In this document: positions 1 to 8,468 of the stretch, piece after piece
Layout: every line of letters starts with the position of its first letter
Position numbering within the stretch: the first letter of the stretch is position 1
Source: Pseudonocardia sp.
GTDB taxonomy: Bacteria; Actinomycetota; Actinomycetes; Mycobacteriales; Pseudonocardiaceae
DNA length: 11,715 nucleotides
NCBI GenBank assembly: GCA_030453005.1
Contig: JAKDLE010000034.1
Coordinates: 1 to 11,715 of the forward strand
Reading direction: 5' to 3'
Notes under the pieces: generated by a model
The model's input: the letters and a program-made list of their open reading frames with translations, nothing else
The model's database searches: none
What the model was told of the DNA's origin: nothing
Position numbers and translations under genes: made by a program

Positions 1-940
1 CCCGCTGCGCCCGGGGGCGAACCTCGTACACTTCCCGGACAGCGCCGGCGATGGCCTGTTCGTCACCGCGGAGAACGGCCTGCGCGTCCGGGCCACCCCG
101 CGAATGGGCGCCGAGGGCACCTGGGCCGAGGTCGAACTGCCGGTCGGGCACAGCGATCTCACCATCGACCGCGGCGGCGCCGCGAGCACCGTGCAGGTCG
201 ACACCGGCGCCGAGCCGCCCCTTCCCAGCGCGGTCGGCGACGACGGTCCGGAATGCGCCAGCGCGGCGCTCGGCAGGCTCGTCGCCGGCTCGCGTGCTCC
301 GCTGACCGGATGCCCCTCGGACGCGCTCGCGCCCGCCGACGCCACGGCGCTGCGCAGGCTCGTCGGCTACCTGGCCGCCCGCGACACGCCGGGTATCACG
401 ATCGCCGGGGACGACTCCCCCCGCTCCCGGCAGGCCGCCCAGGTCGTCCGCGACAGCGCCGCGCAGGCCGGCGTCCCCGCCACCGACGCCGCGCATCCGA
501 GCAACGCCCTCATCGACGTCGCCGGCTGGTCCCGTAGCGCACAGCTGCTCGGTGAGGTCGCCGACGGGCAGTCCGCCCGTCCCACCTACACCGCGGGGGT
601 CTACCTCGCCCCGTGGTTGCTCCACGCCCCGGTGATCAGCAAGGTGCCGACGTCCTTCCTGCCGCTGCGGTTCAACCCCCGCGCCGAGCAGGCGCTATCG
701 TACGCGGTCGCGTTGGAGAACGCCTTCGGCCAGCAATCCCCGTCGATCGCCGGATTCGACCAGTGGCTCACCGCGCACCACACCGAGATCCAGGGTCCCG
801 TCACTCTCTACGCCTCGGCCCAGGTCAGCGTGATGTCGATGGACATGGGCCACGACATGCCGGGGATGGGCATGGGCGGCGACCACCCGGGGCAATGGGT
901 CTCCAACGCGACGATCGTGCCGGTCTCCATGCCGTTGTAG
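1..940 (+). CDS. C-terminal part of an exported-looking protein with Met/His-rich tail (5' end outside window)
   Basis: The reading frame is open from base 2 with no stop before the TAG at 938-940, so about 312 residues of a longer protein are visible and the true start lies outside the window; an internal ATG at 104 is not the likely start. The first 60 residues (PLRPGANLVHF onward) look like a beta-rich extracytoplasmic domain. A middle segment (TPGITIAGDD through GVYLAPWLLHAP and AGFDQWLTAHH) recalls the C-terminal lobe of type I periplasmic binding proteins, but this is only a resemblance. Two cysteines (ECAS and TGCPSD) about 22 residues apart could form a disulphide. The tail is rich in Met and His (VMSMDMGHDMPGMGMGGDH), a composition typical of copper-binding extracytoplasmic proteins. 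Function is unassigned. It runs convergently into sugC with 28 bases between the two stop codons. Confidence 0.75.
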   Translation, partial: PLRPGANLVHFPDSAGDGLFVTAENGLRVRATPRMGAEGTWAEVELPVGHSDLTIDRGGAASTVQVDTGAEPPLPSAVGDDGPECASAALGRLVAGSRAPLTGCPSDALAPADATALRRLVGYLAARDTPGITIAGDDSPRSRQAAQVVRDSAAQAGVPATDAAHPSNALIDVAGWSRSAQLLGEVADGQSARPTYTAGVYLAPWLLHAPVISKVPTSFLPLRFNPRAEQALSYAVALENAFGQQSPSIAGFDQWLTAHHTEIQGPVTLYASAQVSVMSMDMGHDMPGMGMGGDHPGQWVSNATIVPVSMPL

Positions 941-946
941 CCGTGC

Positions 947-963
947 GGCGCCTTCCCGGCGCC
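947..963. terminator. Candidate bidirectional terminator hairpin between convergent genes
   Basis: GGCGCC, a 5-base loop TTCCC, and GGCGCC form a perfect 6-bp GC-only stem that fills most of the gap between the stop codons of the gene ending at 940 and of sugC ending at 969. There is no T-tract on either strand, which is usual for actinobacterial terminators. The convergent position is the main support. Confidence 0.5.
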
Positions 964-968
964 CGTCA

Positions 969-2171
969 TCAGGCGGTCGTCACCGCCGCCTCGGCGTTGG
1001 TCAGGTTGCGGCCACCCGCCGGGTCGAACACCTGGATCTTCGAGGTGTCCACCCACACGTCGGAGCGGTGCCCCTCGGCCACGGTGGATGCCGCCGAGAG
1101 CCGGGTGACCAGCGTGCCTGCGTTGCCACCGGGCACGTCCGCGGTGCCCGCGTCGGCCGCCAGCTCGGCCAGCTCGTCGGAGGTGGCGCGGTCGCCCTCG
1201 ATGGAGAAGTAGGCGAACTTGTCCGACCCCATCGATTCCAGTACGTCGACCTCCGCGCTGAACACCGCGCCGGTGGCCTTCTGGTGGTCCTCCACCAGCG
1301 TCGCGTCCTCGAAGTGCTCGGGACGGATGCCGATGATGAGCTCGCGGGGGGCGTTGCCCGCCTCCAACGTGGCCCGCAGCTCGTCGGTGAGCGGCAGGTC
1401 GCCCAGTGCGGTGCGGAAGCGTCCCTCCTCCAGCTTCGCGGGGATGAAGTTCATGGCGGGCGAGCCGATGAAGCCGGCGACGAACAGGTTGGCCGGCGTG
1501 TCGTAGAGCGTCTGTGGGGAGCCGATCTGCTGGATCCGCCCGCCGCGCATGACGACGATGCGGTCGCCCAGGGTCATCGCCTCGGTCTGGTCGTGGGTGA
1601 CGTAGACCGTGGTGGTCTTCAGCCGCTGCTGCAGCTTGGAGACCATGGTGCGCATCTGCACGCGCAGCTTGGCGTCGAGGTTGGACAGCGGCTCGTCCAT
1701 GAGGAACGCCTTGGGGCTGCGCACGATCGCGCGCCCCATCGCGACGCGCTGGCGCTGGCCACCGGACATGTTGGAGGGCTTGCGGTCCAGGTGCTGGGTG
1801 AGGTCGAGGATCTCCGCGGCCTCGGTGACCTTGCGTTCGATCTCGGCCTTGTCCAGCTTCGCCAGCTTGAGCGGGAACGCCATGTTCTCCCGCACGGTCA
1901 TGTGCGGGTAGAGGGCGTAGGACTGGAACACCATCGCGATGTCGCGGTCCTTCGGCGCCTTCTCGTTCACCCGCTCCCCCGCGATGCGCAGCTCTCCGGA
2001 GGAGATGTCCTCCAGACCCGCGATCATGTTGAGCGCGGTGGACTTCCCGCAGCCCGATGGACCGACCAGGATGATGAACTCGCCGTCGGCGATCTCGATG
2101 TCGAGATCCTCCGCTGCGACGGTGCCGTCCGGGTACCGCTTGGCGATCCCGTCGAGAACGATGTCAGACAC
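969..2171 (-). CDS. sugC: Trehalose-type ABC importer ATP-binding subunit SugC (MalK/UgpC family)
   Basis: This is the cytoplasmic ATPase that powers sugar import through SugA-SugB. It is 400 residues long, close to mycobacterial SugC (about 393). Walker A is GPSGCGKST at residues 37-45, the Q-loop is Q83, the signature is MSGGQ at 135-139, Walker B is FLMDE at 156-160, the D-loop is SNLDAKLR, and the H-loop histidine is H193. The last 150 or so residues form the MalK-type C-terminal regulatory domain (IGIRPEHFE). The start codon is GTG at 2171; no better upstream start exists because the sugB stop lies 6 bases away. It is the last gene of lpqY-sugA-sugB-sugC. A MalK-type ATPase could serve other sugars, and the trehalose assignment rests on the LpqY resemblance and gene order. 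Confidence 0.93.
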   Translation of the reverse strand: MSDIVLDGIAKRYPDGTVAAEDLDIEIADGEFIILVGPSGCGKSTALNMIAGLEDISSGELRIAGERVNEKAPKDRDIAMVFQSYALYPHMTVRENMAFPLKLAKLDKAEIERKVTEAAEILDLTQHLDRKPSNMSGGQRQRVAMGRAIVRSPKAFLMDEPLSNLDAKLRVQMRTMVSKLQQRLKTTTVYVTHDQTEAMTLGDRIVVMRGGRIQQIGSPQTLYDTPANLFVAGFIGSPAMNFIPAKLEEGRFRTALGDLPLTDELRATLEAGNAPRELIIGIRPEHFEDATLVEDHQKATGAVFSAEVDVLESMGSDKFAYFSIEGDRATSDELAELAADAGTADVPGGNAGTLVTRLSAASTVAEGHRSDVWVDTSKIQVFDPAGGRNLTNAEAAVTTA

Positions 2172-2177
2172 GAGAGG

Positions 2178-3011
2178 TCAGCCCTTCACTGCACCGGAGG
2201 TGAGCCCGGCGACGATTCGCCGCTGGAACAGCAGCACGAAGAAGATGATCGGGATGGTGAGCAGGACGGCGGCCGCGGCGATCGAGCCGGTGGGGTCGGC
2301 GAACTGCGACGCGCCGGTGAAGTTGGAGATCGCCACAGGCGCGGTCTGTGAGGCCGCGGTGGAGGTCAGCGAGATCGCGAACAGGAAGTCGTTCCAGCAG
2401 AAGATGAACACCAGGATGGCCGTGGTGAACACCCCGGGTGCGGCCAGGGGCACGATCACCGACCGGAACGCCTGCAACGGCGTGGCCCCGTCCATCTTCG
2501 CCGCCTTCTCCAGCTCCCACGGGATCTCGCGGAAGAACGCGGAGAGCGTGTAGATCGCCAGCGGCAGCGAGAACGTGATGTAGGGGATGATCAGGCCCAG
2601 CCAGGTGTCGAACAGGCCGATCGTGCGCTCGATGTCGAACAGCGGGCTGACCAGCGAGATCGGCGGGAACATCGCGATCAGCAGCGAGATGCCCACCAGC
2701 AGCCGCTTACCGGGGAACCTCAGCCGTGCGACCGCGTAGGCCGCCATGGTGCCGATGAGCACCGCGATGGTGGTGGCGATCAGGGCGATCCCGATCGAGT
2801 TGCGCAGCGCGCTGGTGAACAGGTCGACCTGGAAGACCTGTACGTAGTTCGACCACGTCCACTCCCGGGGGAAGAAGTACCCGTCGGTGATCGAGCTTGC
2901 GGGTTTGAACGACAGGCTGACGATCCACAGGACCGGGATCAACGCGTAGAGCAGGACGATCGTGTTCGCGACCGCCCACTTGCTCTTCCCGGCGGTGCCC
3001 GTCTGCGCCAT
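2178..3011 (-). CDS. sugB: Trehalose-type ABC importer permease SugB (MalG family)
   Basis: Inner-membrane permease subunit of 277 residues, close to mycobacterial SugB (274). The N-terminal helix ([20 protein letters not shown]) is followed by a periplasmic loop and five further hydrophobic segments, the MalG pattern. The EAA loop that docks onto the ATPase is visible as [18 protein letters not shown] with the following IVPLAAPG. The ATG at 3011 is preferred over an in-frame start at 3053: it has a GGGGAGG ribosome site (3019-3025) with 7-base spacing and sits one base after the sugA stop codon, whereas the longer form would overlap sugA by 41 bases. It is expected to form the transport channel with SugA and to be co-transcribed with its neighbours. 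Confidence 0.92.
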   Translation of the reverse strand: MAQTGTAGKSKWAVANTIVLLYALIPVLWIVSLSFKPASSITDGYFFPREWTWSNYVQVFQVDLFTSALRNSIGIALIATTIAVLIGTMAAYAVARLRFPGKRLLVGISLLIAMFPPISLVSPLFDIERTIGLFDTWLGLIIPYITFSLPLAIYTLSAFFREIPWELEKAAKMDGATPLQAFRSVIVPLAAPGVFTTAILVFIFCWNDFLFAISLTSTAASQTAPVAISNFTGASQFADPTGSIAAAAVLLTIPIIFFVLLFQRRIVAGLTSGAVKG

Positions 3012-3012
3012 C

Positions 3013-3972
3013 TCAGCGCCTCCCCACGTCTTCCGAGCCCGGCGCCGCGGCACCGAACAGCTTGATGAAGAGGAACGCGATCAGCGCGACCGCGATGAAG
3101 ATCAGCACGCTGATCGCCGAGCCGATCCCGAGGTTGAACGCCCGGAACAGGTTGTTGTAGCCGAGGATGGACACCGACCCGGTGCCGTTGGAGCCGCCGG
3201 TCAGGATGTAGATGTTGTCGAAGATCCGGAACGCGTCCAGCGTGCGGAACAGCAGCGCCACCAGGATGGCGGGCTTCATCAACGGCAGGATCACCTGCGT
3301 CAGGCGCTGCCACGGCCCGGCCCCGTCGACCTGCGCGGCCTTGAGCAGGTCCTCGGGCACGAGCGCGAGACCGGCCAGCAGCAGCAGCGCCATGAACGGC
3401 GTGGTCTTCCAGACCTCGGCCAGGATGATGACCGCGATGGAGGCGGCCTGGTCGGTGAGCGGCGCGCTGCCCTCGGGCAGCAGGTTCGCGAGGTACCCGG
3501 TCCCCGGCGTCCAGGCGAACTGCCAGCTGAACGCGGCCACCACCGTGACGATGCCGTAGGGGATCAGCACGACCGTGCGGGTGAGCCCCCGACCGATGAT
3601 CGTGCGGTGCATCACCAGCGCGAGTGCCAGACCGAGGACGAACTCGATCGCCACCGAGATCACGGTGATGATCACCGTGACCCAGAACGCGTTCCACCAG
3701 AACGGCGAGGTCAGCACGGCGACGTAGTTGGTCAGGCCGGTGAACTCCTGATCGGCGGGAAACCGCAGGTCGTAGCGCTGCAGCGACAGCCAGACCGCGT
3801 AACCGATGGGGTAGGCCGTCACCGCCACCATGATGATCACTGCTGGAGCGCACAGCATGGCGGCGAGCCGCCGGTCGGCGCGTGCTCCCTCGGAGAGTGC
3901 GGGCTTGCGGGGGCTTCCCTGTTGCTCGGACCGCTGGGCCGCGGCCGCCGGTACGCCTGCCTGGATACTCAT
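3013..3972 (-). CDS. sugA: Trehalose-type ABC importer permease SugA (MalF family)
   Basis: Inner-membrane permease of 319 residues (mycobacterial SugA is about 307). After a 35-residue cytoplasmic tail come the first membrane helix ([20 protein letters not shown]) and five more. The EAA loop reads [18 protein letters not shown] followed by ILPLMKP, which marks it as a binding-protein-dependent permease. The ATG at 3972 lies inside the lpqY stop codon (TGATG), indicating translational coupling; a GTG immediately before it is also in frame. The segment between helices (SLQRYDLRF and [11 protein letters not shown]) is typical of MalF/UgpA-type sugar permeases. It pairs with SugB and receives substrate from LpqY. 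Confidence 0.92.
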   Translation of the reverse strand: MSIQAGVPAAAAQRSEQQGSPRKPALSEGARADRRLAAMLCAPAVIIMVAVTAYPIGYAVWLSLQRYDLRFPADQEFTGLTNYVAVLTSPFWWNAFWVTVIITVISVAIEFVLGLALALVMHRTIIGRGLTRTVVLIPYGIVTVVAAFSWQFAWTPGTGYLANLLPEGSAPLTDQAASIAVIILAEVWKTTPFMALLLLAGLALVPEDLLKAAQVDGAGPWQRLTQVILPLMKPAILVALLFRTLDAFRIFDNIYILTGGSNGTGSVSILGYNNLFRAFNLGIGSAISVLIFIAVALIAFLFIKLFGAAAPGSEDVGRR

Positions 3973-5330
3973 CACGGCACCAGCCCTACGGAGTTGACGG
4001 CCGACCGCACCCCTTCGGCCAGCTGCTCGACGATCGTGTCGGGATCGATCTCGGCAGGCGGGTTGAGCAGGCTGGCGAGGATGATCGAGATGCTCTGGTA
4101 CGCCGGGGTCTCCGGCCGGACGCTCGCCTGCTGCAGCGAGTTGCGGATCTCCTCCCAGGCCGGGTACTCCTCGCGGAACTGCGGGTCGTCGTAGATCTCG
4201 ACCAGCGTGGGCGGCACCCCCGCGGTGAGCGCGTTGGTGAGCTGGTTCTCCCGGTTGCGCAGGCAGACCGACGCCTCGAAGGCCAGGTCCGGGTTCGGCG
4301 AGGTCGTGCTGACGGCCAGGTTCAGCCCACCGATCGTCACCCGCGCGGGCTCGCCCGGCACGACCGACGGGTAGGCGGTCCAGGCGAACACGTCGCCGAC
4401 CCGCCGTCCGGTGTCGACAGAGGTGGGCCGCCCGGCCTCGTCGATGAAGGTGCCCCCGCCGCTGCCGTCCGGCGGCGGGGTGTTGATCGACGCCTGCACG
4501 AACGGGTAGTTGACCTGGAACGCGGCCAGGCCCGCCTCGAACGCCAGCCGCGCGTCGTTCTCCTTCGACACGGGCAGCGACGGATCCGCGGCAGGCGAGG
4601 TGGCCAGCCGCTTCATGATGCCGGTCGCCACGTCCGCCGCGTCACCCTCCGCGATGCCCACCTCCCCGTCCTTGGTGACGATCTCGCCGCCCGCGCTGGC
4701 CAGCAACGTGTTGAACCACACCGTGAGGCCCTCGTACTGCGCCCCCTGCACCTCGATGTAGTGCGGCAGGTCCTGCTCGGCGAGCCGCACCGCCATGTCG
4801 ATCATCTGGTCCCAGGTCTCCGGCGGCTCCGGGACCAGGTCCTCGCGGTACCACAGCAGCTGGGTGTTCGTGTTGAGCGGCGCGGCGTAGAGCCGGTCCT
4901 CGTAGGTGCCGGTGTCGTAGGCGGCGCGCAACGTGCCGTCCTCGACGACCTGGGCGAGGTCGGCGGGCCACGGCGCGATCCAGCCCGCCTCGGCGAACTC
5001 CGCGGTCCACACGACGTCGATGCCCATGATGTCGACCTCGGAGTCACCCGCGACGAGCCTGCGCGCCAGCTGCAGGCGCTGATCGTCGGCGCTCTTGGGC
5101 AGAGTCTGCTGGGCGATGATGTACCGGCCGCCCGCGGCCTCGGTGCACGCCGCGGCCGCGGCGGCGTAGGCCTCCGAGCCGTCGGCGGGCGTGTAGAAGT
5201 TCAGCACCGGCGGGTTCTCGACCTCGGCGCCGCACGCCGCCAGCGTCGCGGCCGCCAGCAGCGCGCAGGCGCCCGCGACGATCCCGCGCGGTCGTCCGCG
5301 GATCCACCGCGGGCGGAGGTGTTCCGGCAT
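3972..5330 (-). CDS. lpqY: Trehalose-binding lipoprotein LpqY
   Basis: Extracellular, membrane-anchored substrate-binding protein of the importer, 452 residues. The signal peptide has basic residues, a hydrophobic core (GIVAGACALLAAATLAAC) and a lipobox LAAC with the lipidated cysteine at residue 33. Stretches closely resembling mycobacterial LpqY include FYTPADGSEAY, RLQLARRL, DVVWTAEFAEAGW, LYAAPLNTNTQLLWYR, VWFNTLLASAGG and VTIGGLNLAVS. That set is specific enough to prefer LpqY over generic maltose- or glycerol-phosphate-binding proteins. The ATG at 5330 was chosen because a GGGGGA ribosome site lies 4 bases upstream and the signal peptide starts correctly; an in-frame start at 5381 would add 17 atypical residues and fall inside the promoter leader. 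In mycobacteria the system recovers trehalose released during mycolate transfer; whether this organism makes mycolates is not visible here. Confidence 0.93.
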   Translation of the reverse strand: MPEHLRPRWIRGRPRGIVAGACALLAAATLAACGAEVENPPVLNFYTPADGSEAYAAAAAACTEAAGGRYIIAQQTLPKSADDQRLQLARRLVAGDSEVDIMGIDVVWTAEFAEAGWIAPWPADLAQVVEDGTLRAAYDTGTYEDRLYAAPLNTNTQLLWYREDLVPEPPETWDQMIDMAVRLAEQDLPHYIEVQGAQYEGLTVWFNTLLASAGGEIVTKDGEVGIAEGDAADVATGIMKRLATSPAADPSLPVSKENDARLAFEAGLAAFQVNYPFVQASINTPPPDGSGGGTFIDEAGRPTSVDTGRRVGDVFAWTAYPSVVPGEPARVTIGGLNLAVSTTSPNPDLAFEASVCLRNRENQLTNALTAGVPPTLVEIYDDPQFREEYPAWEEIRNSLQQASVRPETPAYQSISIILASLLNPPAEIDPDTIVEQLAEGVRSAVNSVGLVP

Positions 5331-5371
5331 CCGTTCCCCCGTTCCCGACGACCGTTGTCGCACTGCTGTGG

Positions 5372-5394
5372 CACCGGTCACACGAACACCGGTG
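5372..5394. repeat. Pair of ACCGGT palindromes, candidate operator of the lpqY operon
   Basis: CACCGGT (5372-5378) and CACCGGTG (5387-5394, a perfect palindrome) lie with centres 15 bases apart, just downstream of the predicted -10 box of the lpqY promoter and near the expected transcription start. Their placement would suit a repressor that senses the imported sugar. No regulator gene is visible nearby. GC-rich palindromes arise by chance in such DNA, so the role is only inferred. Confidence 0.3.
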
Positions 5395-5399
5395 GGCCG

Positions 5400-5428
5400 A
5401 ACCTATGCCGGGGCGGTCCGGCCCGCAA
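5400..5428 (-). promoter_or_regulatory. Candidate promoter of the lpqY-sugABC operon
   Basis: On the minus strand, TTGCGG (5428-5423) and TAGGTT (5405-5400) are separated by exactly 17 bases, fitting the TTGNNN/TANNNT pattern of housekeeping actinobacterial promoters. The -10 box is about 70 bases upstream of the lpqY ATG. The 135-base gap to the upstream gene supports an independent promoter here, although read-through from that gene remains possible. Confidence 0.5.
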
Positions 5429-5465
5429 TCGTGAGGCGTGGTCGAGACGGGAACGAGACGTGCGG

Positions 5466-5984
5466 TCAGGTCGTCGGCCGCGACCCCATCGCGAGCTTCG
5501 CGAGCAGCTCCCGTGCCTTCTCGGCGTTGCGCGGCTGGCAGAGCACGTCGTAGCGGCCCGCGACCATCTGGCTGGCCGAGGTGAAGTCGCGACGTCCGCG
5601 GGTGGCGCCGTAGCCGACGGCGGCGAAGACGAGGCCGAACACCACACCGCTGGCCAGGCCGACGAGGATCGGCACGAACGACGCCTCCGGGCTGAACAGG
5701 CTCAGCAGCAGACCCACGAACAGGCCGAACCAGGCTCCCGACGCCGCGCCCGAGGCCAGCACCCGGCCCCACGTGAGGCGGCCGATGACGCGCTCGACGA
5801 GCATCAGGTCGACACCGACGATCGTGACGTCACGGACGGGGAAGTCGGAGTCGGCCAGGTGGTCGACGGCCCGCTGCGCCTCCTCGTAGGTGGCGTAGGA
5901 ACCGACCGGCCAGCCGGTGGGCGGGGTCGGCAGGTTGGGCAGGCCGGGCGCGGTGCGCGCGGGCCCGCCGAACGGTGAACTCAC
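5466..5984 (-). CDS. General-stress-type two-helix membrane protein (Rv1234-like)
   Basis: Protein of 172 residues with a Pro-rich start and a soluble domain (GSYATYEEAQRAVDHLADSD, then VTIVGVDLM) of the heat-induced stress protein (YflT/17M-like) type. Two hydrophobic helices follow at about residues 74-97 and 102-126 with Gly-rich faces (GAWFGLFVGLLLSLF; GLASGVVFGLVFAAVG), and a tail reads AGRYDVLCQPRNAEKARELL. Several stretches, for example GWPVGSY, EAQRAVD, VTIVGVDLM and AGRYDVLC, match what I recall of M. tuberculosis Rv1234, which also lies directly upstream of lpqY, so the neighbourhood appears conserved. The GTG at 5984 was chosen because AGGAGG (5990-5995) lies 5 bases upstream; an upstream in-frame ATG at 6026 lacks such a site. 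No biochemical function is known to me. Confidence 0.85.
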   Translation of the reverse strand: MSSPFGGPARTAPGLPNLPTPPTGWPVGSYATYEEAQRAVDHLADSDFPVRDVTIVGVDLMLVERVIGRLTWGRVLASGAASGAWFGLFVGLLLSLFSPEASFVPILVGLASGVVFGLVFAAVGYGATRGRRDFTSASQMVAGRYDVLCQPRNAEKARELLAKLAMGSRPTT

Positions 5985-6114
5985 GGGGGCCTCCTCAGGT
6001 GGGACGTGGGCGGGCGGTCCACCCACATCTTCTCAACGCGCCGACCTGCACCGTAGTGCCGCGCAACGCCCGTCGTCACACCGCCCGACTATTCCCGAAT
6101 GGGCCGATCGGCGG

Positions 6115-6142
6115 TTGTCGCCCGGTTCAGTCGATCTAGCCT
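6115..6142 (+). promoter_or_regulatory. Candidate promoter for the small CxxC membrane protein
   Basis: TTGTCG (6115-6120) and TAGCCT (6137-6142) are 16 bases apart, matching the TTGNNN/TANNNT consensus. The implied transcription start is near 6149, which places the ATG at 6146 at or before the start of the mRNA and favours the GTG at 6212 as the translation start. Palindromes ATTC-CC-GAAT (6091-6100) and CCGATCGG (6104-6111) lie directly upstream of the -35 box and could be regulator sites. Confidence 0.45.
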
Positions 6143-6211
6143 GAAATGTTAGCTGCCGTCGGGCAGCACCGGGGCTCGGGGACCTCGTCTCACCACGTCG
6201 GGGGTCTTCCT

Positions 6212-6472
6212 GTGTCACTGCTCGTTCTGGGCGCCGCCGCACCCGCATCCGGCTCCTCGTCGCTGGCCCTGCTGCTCATCGCGATCGGCGCGATCTACCT
6301 GGTCTCCGTGTGGATCAACCCGTTCGCCCCGTGCCGAGCGTGCAAGGGCACGCCGAAGTCGTTCGGGCGGCTGTTCACCACCGCGTTCGACCTGTGCCGG
6401 GTGTGTGAGGGACGCGGGCGGCGGGTCCGGATGGGGGCACGCCTGTTCGCCCGCAACCGCGACGTCAAGTAG
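6212..6472 (+). CDS. Small membrane-anchored protein with two CxxC pairs
   Basis: With the GTG start at 6212 the protein has 86 residues: one N-terminal membrane helix (about residues 18-37, LALLLIAIGAIYLVSVWINP) followed by a basic cytoplasmic part with C41-R-A-C44-K-G and C62-R-V-C65-E-G-R-G. The two pairs, each followed by a glycine-containing turn, resemble half of a DnaJ-type CxxCxGxG zinc centre and would be expected to bind one zinc ion. A GGGGG ribosome site sits 7 bases before the GTG. A longer form from the ATG at 6146 would add 22 atypical residues and conflicts with the promoter placement. It is divergent from the stress-type gene and ends 7 bases from the convergent acyl-CoA dehydrogenase stop. 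I do not recognise a characterised family. Confidence 0.75.
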   Translation: MSLLVLGAAAPASGSSSLALLLIAIGAIYLVSVWINPFAPCRACKGTPKSFGRLFTTAFDLCRVCEGRGRRVRMGARLFARNRDVK

Positions 6473-6479
6473 CTCCCGC

Positions 6480-7685
6480 TCAGCGCAGCTTGTACTCCTT
6501 CAGCAGGCCCCGGCTGATGATCGTCTTCTGGATCTCGCTGGTGCCCTCGCCGATCAGCAGGAACGGGGCCTCGCGCATGAGGCGCTCGATCTCGTACTCC
6601 TTGGAGTAGCCGTAGCCGCCGTGGATGCGGAACGACTCCTGCGTCACCTCGGCGCAGTACTCCGACGCGATCAGCTTGGCCATGCCCGACTCCACGTCGA
6701 AGCGTTCACCGGAGTCCTTCAGTCGCGCGGCGTTGACCATCATCAGGTGCGCGGCCTCCACCTTGGTGGCCATCTCCGCGAGCTTGAACGCGATGGCCTG
6801 GTGCTCGGCGATCGGCTTGCCGAACGTGGAGCGCTGCTGCGCGTACTCCACGGCCAGCTCGAACGCGCGGATCGAGATGCCGCAGGCCCGCGCGGCCACG
6901 TTGACCCGGCCGACCTCGACGCCGTCCATCATCTGGGCGAAGCCGCCGCCCCGCTTGCCGCCGAGGATGCGCTCGGCGGGGACACGGTGGCCCTTGAACA
7001 CCATCTCGGTGGTGTCGACGCCCTTGTAGCCCATCTTGTCGATCTTCCCGGGGACGATCAGGCCGGGGGCCACCTCGCCGTAGCCGACCGGCTTCTCCAC
7101 CAGGAAGCAGGTGAGGTTCTGATACGGCTTGGGGGCACCCTCGTCCGTCTTCACCAGCACCGCGGTGAGGGTGGACGTGCCGCCGTTGGTCAGCCACATC
7201 TTCGCGCCGTCGATGACCCAAGAAGCGTCAGGGCCGTCCCCGTCCGCCACCGCCCTGGTCTTGATGGCCGCGACGTCGGAGCCGAGGTCGGGCTCGGACA
7301 TCGAGAACGACCCGCGGGTCTCCCCCAGCGCCATTGCGGGGAGGTACTTCTGCTTCTGCTCGTCGGTGCCGTGATGGGTGATCATGTGCGCCACGATGAA
7401 GTGCGTGTTGATCACGCCGGACACGCTCATCCAGCCGCGGGCGATCTGCTCCACGACCAGCGCGTAGGTCAGCAACGACTCGCCGAGGCCGCCGAACTCC
7501 TCGGGGATGGTGAGCCCGAACAGGCCCATCTCCTTCATCCCGTCGACGATGTCCTGCGGGTACGCGTCGGCGTGCTCCAGCGCAGTGGCGTGCGGGATGA
7601 TCTCCTTGTCCACGAACGTCTTGACCGTGGACAGGATCTCCTGCTGGATCTCGGTGAGACCGGCGGTCTGGGCGAGCCTGGCCAT
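6480..7685 (-). CDS. Acyl-CoA dehydrogenase (FAD-dependent)
   Basis: Flavoenzyme of 401 residues that oxidises an acyl-CoA to the trans-2-enoyl-CoA and passes electrons to electron-transfer flavoprotein. Domain order is standard: N-terminal helical domain (1-120), beta domain (about 121-235) with the flavin-contacting FSMSEPDLGSD at 127-137 and WLTNGG at 164-169, then the C-terminal helical domain with RSTFGKPIAEHQ (285-296), IHGGYGYSKEYEIER (354-368) and GEGTSEIQ, in which E380 occupies the catalytic-base position of the MCAD/SCAD type. The length is slightly above the usual 380. The ATG at 7685 has GGAGG (7695-7699) 9 bases upstream. Chain-length preference cannot be read from the sequence, so short/branched-chain and broader substrates are all possible. 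It lies downstream of the ATPase-PIN-ligase operon on the same strand but 135 bases away, with hairpins in the gap. Confidence 0.95.
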   Translation of the reverse strand: MARLAQTAGLTEIQQEILSTVKTFVDKEIIPHATALEHADAYPQDIVDGMKEMGLFGLTIPEEFGGLGESLLTYALVVEQIARGWMSVSGVINTHFIVAHMITHHGTDEQKQKYLPAMALGETRGSFSMSEPDLGSDVAAIKTRAVADGDGPDASWVIDGAKMWLTNGGTSTLTAVLVKTDEGAPKPYQNLTCFLVEKPVGYGEVAPGLIVPGKIDKMGYKGVDTTEMVFKGHRVPAERILGGKRGGGFAQMMDGVEVGRVNVAARACGISIRAFELAVEYAQQRSTFGKPIAEHQAIAFKLAEMATKVEAAHLMMVNAARLKDSGERFDVESGMAKLIASEYCAEVTQESFRIHGGYGYSKEYEIERLMREAPFLLIGEGTSEIQKTIISRGLLKEYKLR

Positions 7686-7716
7686 GGGACGTGTCCTCCG
7701 GGAGCGGGTGATCGGC

Positions 7717-7739
7717 CGCCGGGGGTGTGCGCCCCGGCG
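7717..7739. repeat. Strong hairpin in the leader of the acyl-CoA dehydrogenase
   Basis: CGCCGGGG (7717-7724) and CCCCGGCG (7732-7739) form a perfect 8-bp stem with a 7-base loop. It lies 31 bases before the acyl-CoA dehydrogenase start and could be a second terminator for the ligase operon or a structure in the dehydrogenase leader. A GATACT sequence on the minus strand (7762-7757) upstream could be a -10 box but has no good -35 partner. Confidence 0.35.
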
Positions 7740-7772
7740 CTGGGTGCTGGTCGGTAAGTATCCCGCCCAGCT

Positions 7773-7787
7773 CGGCCGCAGCGGCCG
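7773..7787 (-). terminator. Candidate terminator of the ATPase-PIN-ligase operon
   Basis: CGGCCG, a 3-base loop CAG, and CGGCCG form a tight GC-only hairpin 33 bases after the ligase stop codon. There is no T-tract, as is common in actinobacteria. With the hairpin at 7717-7739 it separates the operon from the acyl-CoA dehydrogenase. Confidence 0.35.
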
Positions 7788-7820
7788 CCGGGCCCTGTGA
7801 ACCTCCCCACGACCCGCCCC

Positions 7821-8467
<647 letters not shown>

Positions 8468-8468
<1 letters not shown>

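Noticed and set aside
322..331. Glu in place of Asp in Walker B of the ATPase as a sign of inactivity
   Set aside because: Glu at this position is common in the AAA_21 group, and all other ATP-binding motifs are intact, so it was not treated as a defect (the numbers given are residue positions).
1068..2351. Long open frame of about 427 codons on the plus strand
   Set aside because: It lies opposite sugC and sugB, is rich in Arg, Gly, Asp and His with no recognisable motif, and arises from the high GC content of the true genes.
969..5330. Importer as a maltose or glycerol-3-phosphate system
   Set aside because: The subunits alone would allow it, but the binding protein matches LpqY over several segments and the gene order is lpqY-sugA-sugB-sugC.
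3882..5978. Open frame of about 698 codons on the plus strand
   Set aside because: It is antisense to lpqY and the stress-type gene, has low-complexity Arg/Val/Gly composition, and no ribosome site or domain.
6405..7757. Open frame of about 450 codons on the plus strand opposite the acyl-CoA dehydrogenase
   Set aside because: The dehydrogenase on the other strand is unmistakable, and the antisense frame reads as His/Leu/Asp-rich filler.
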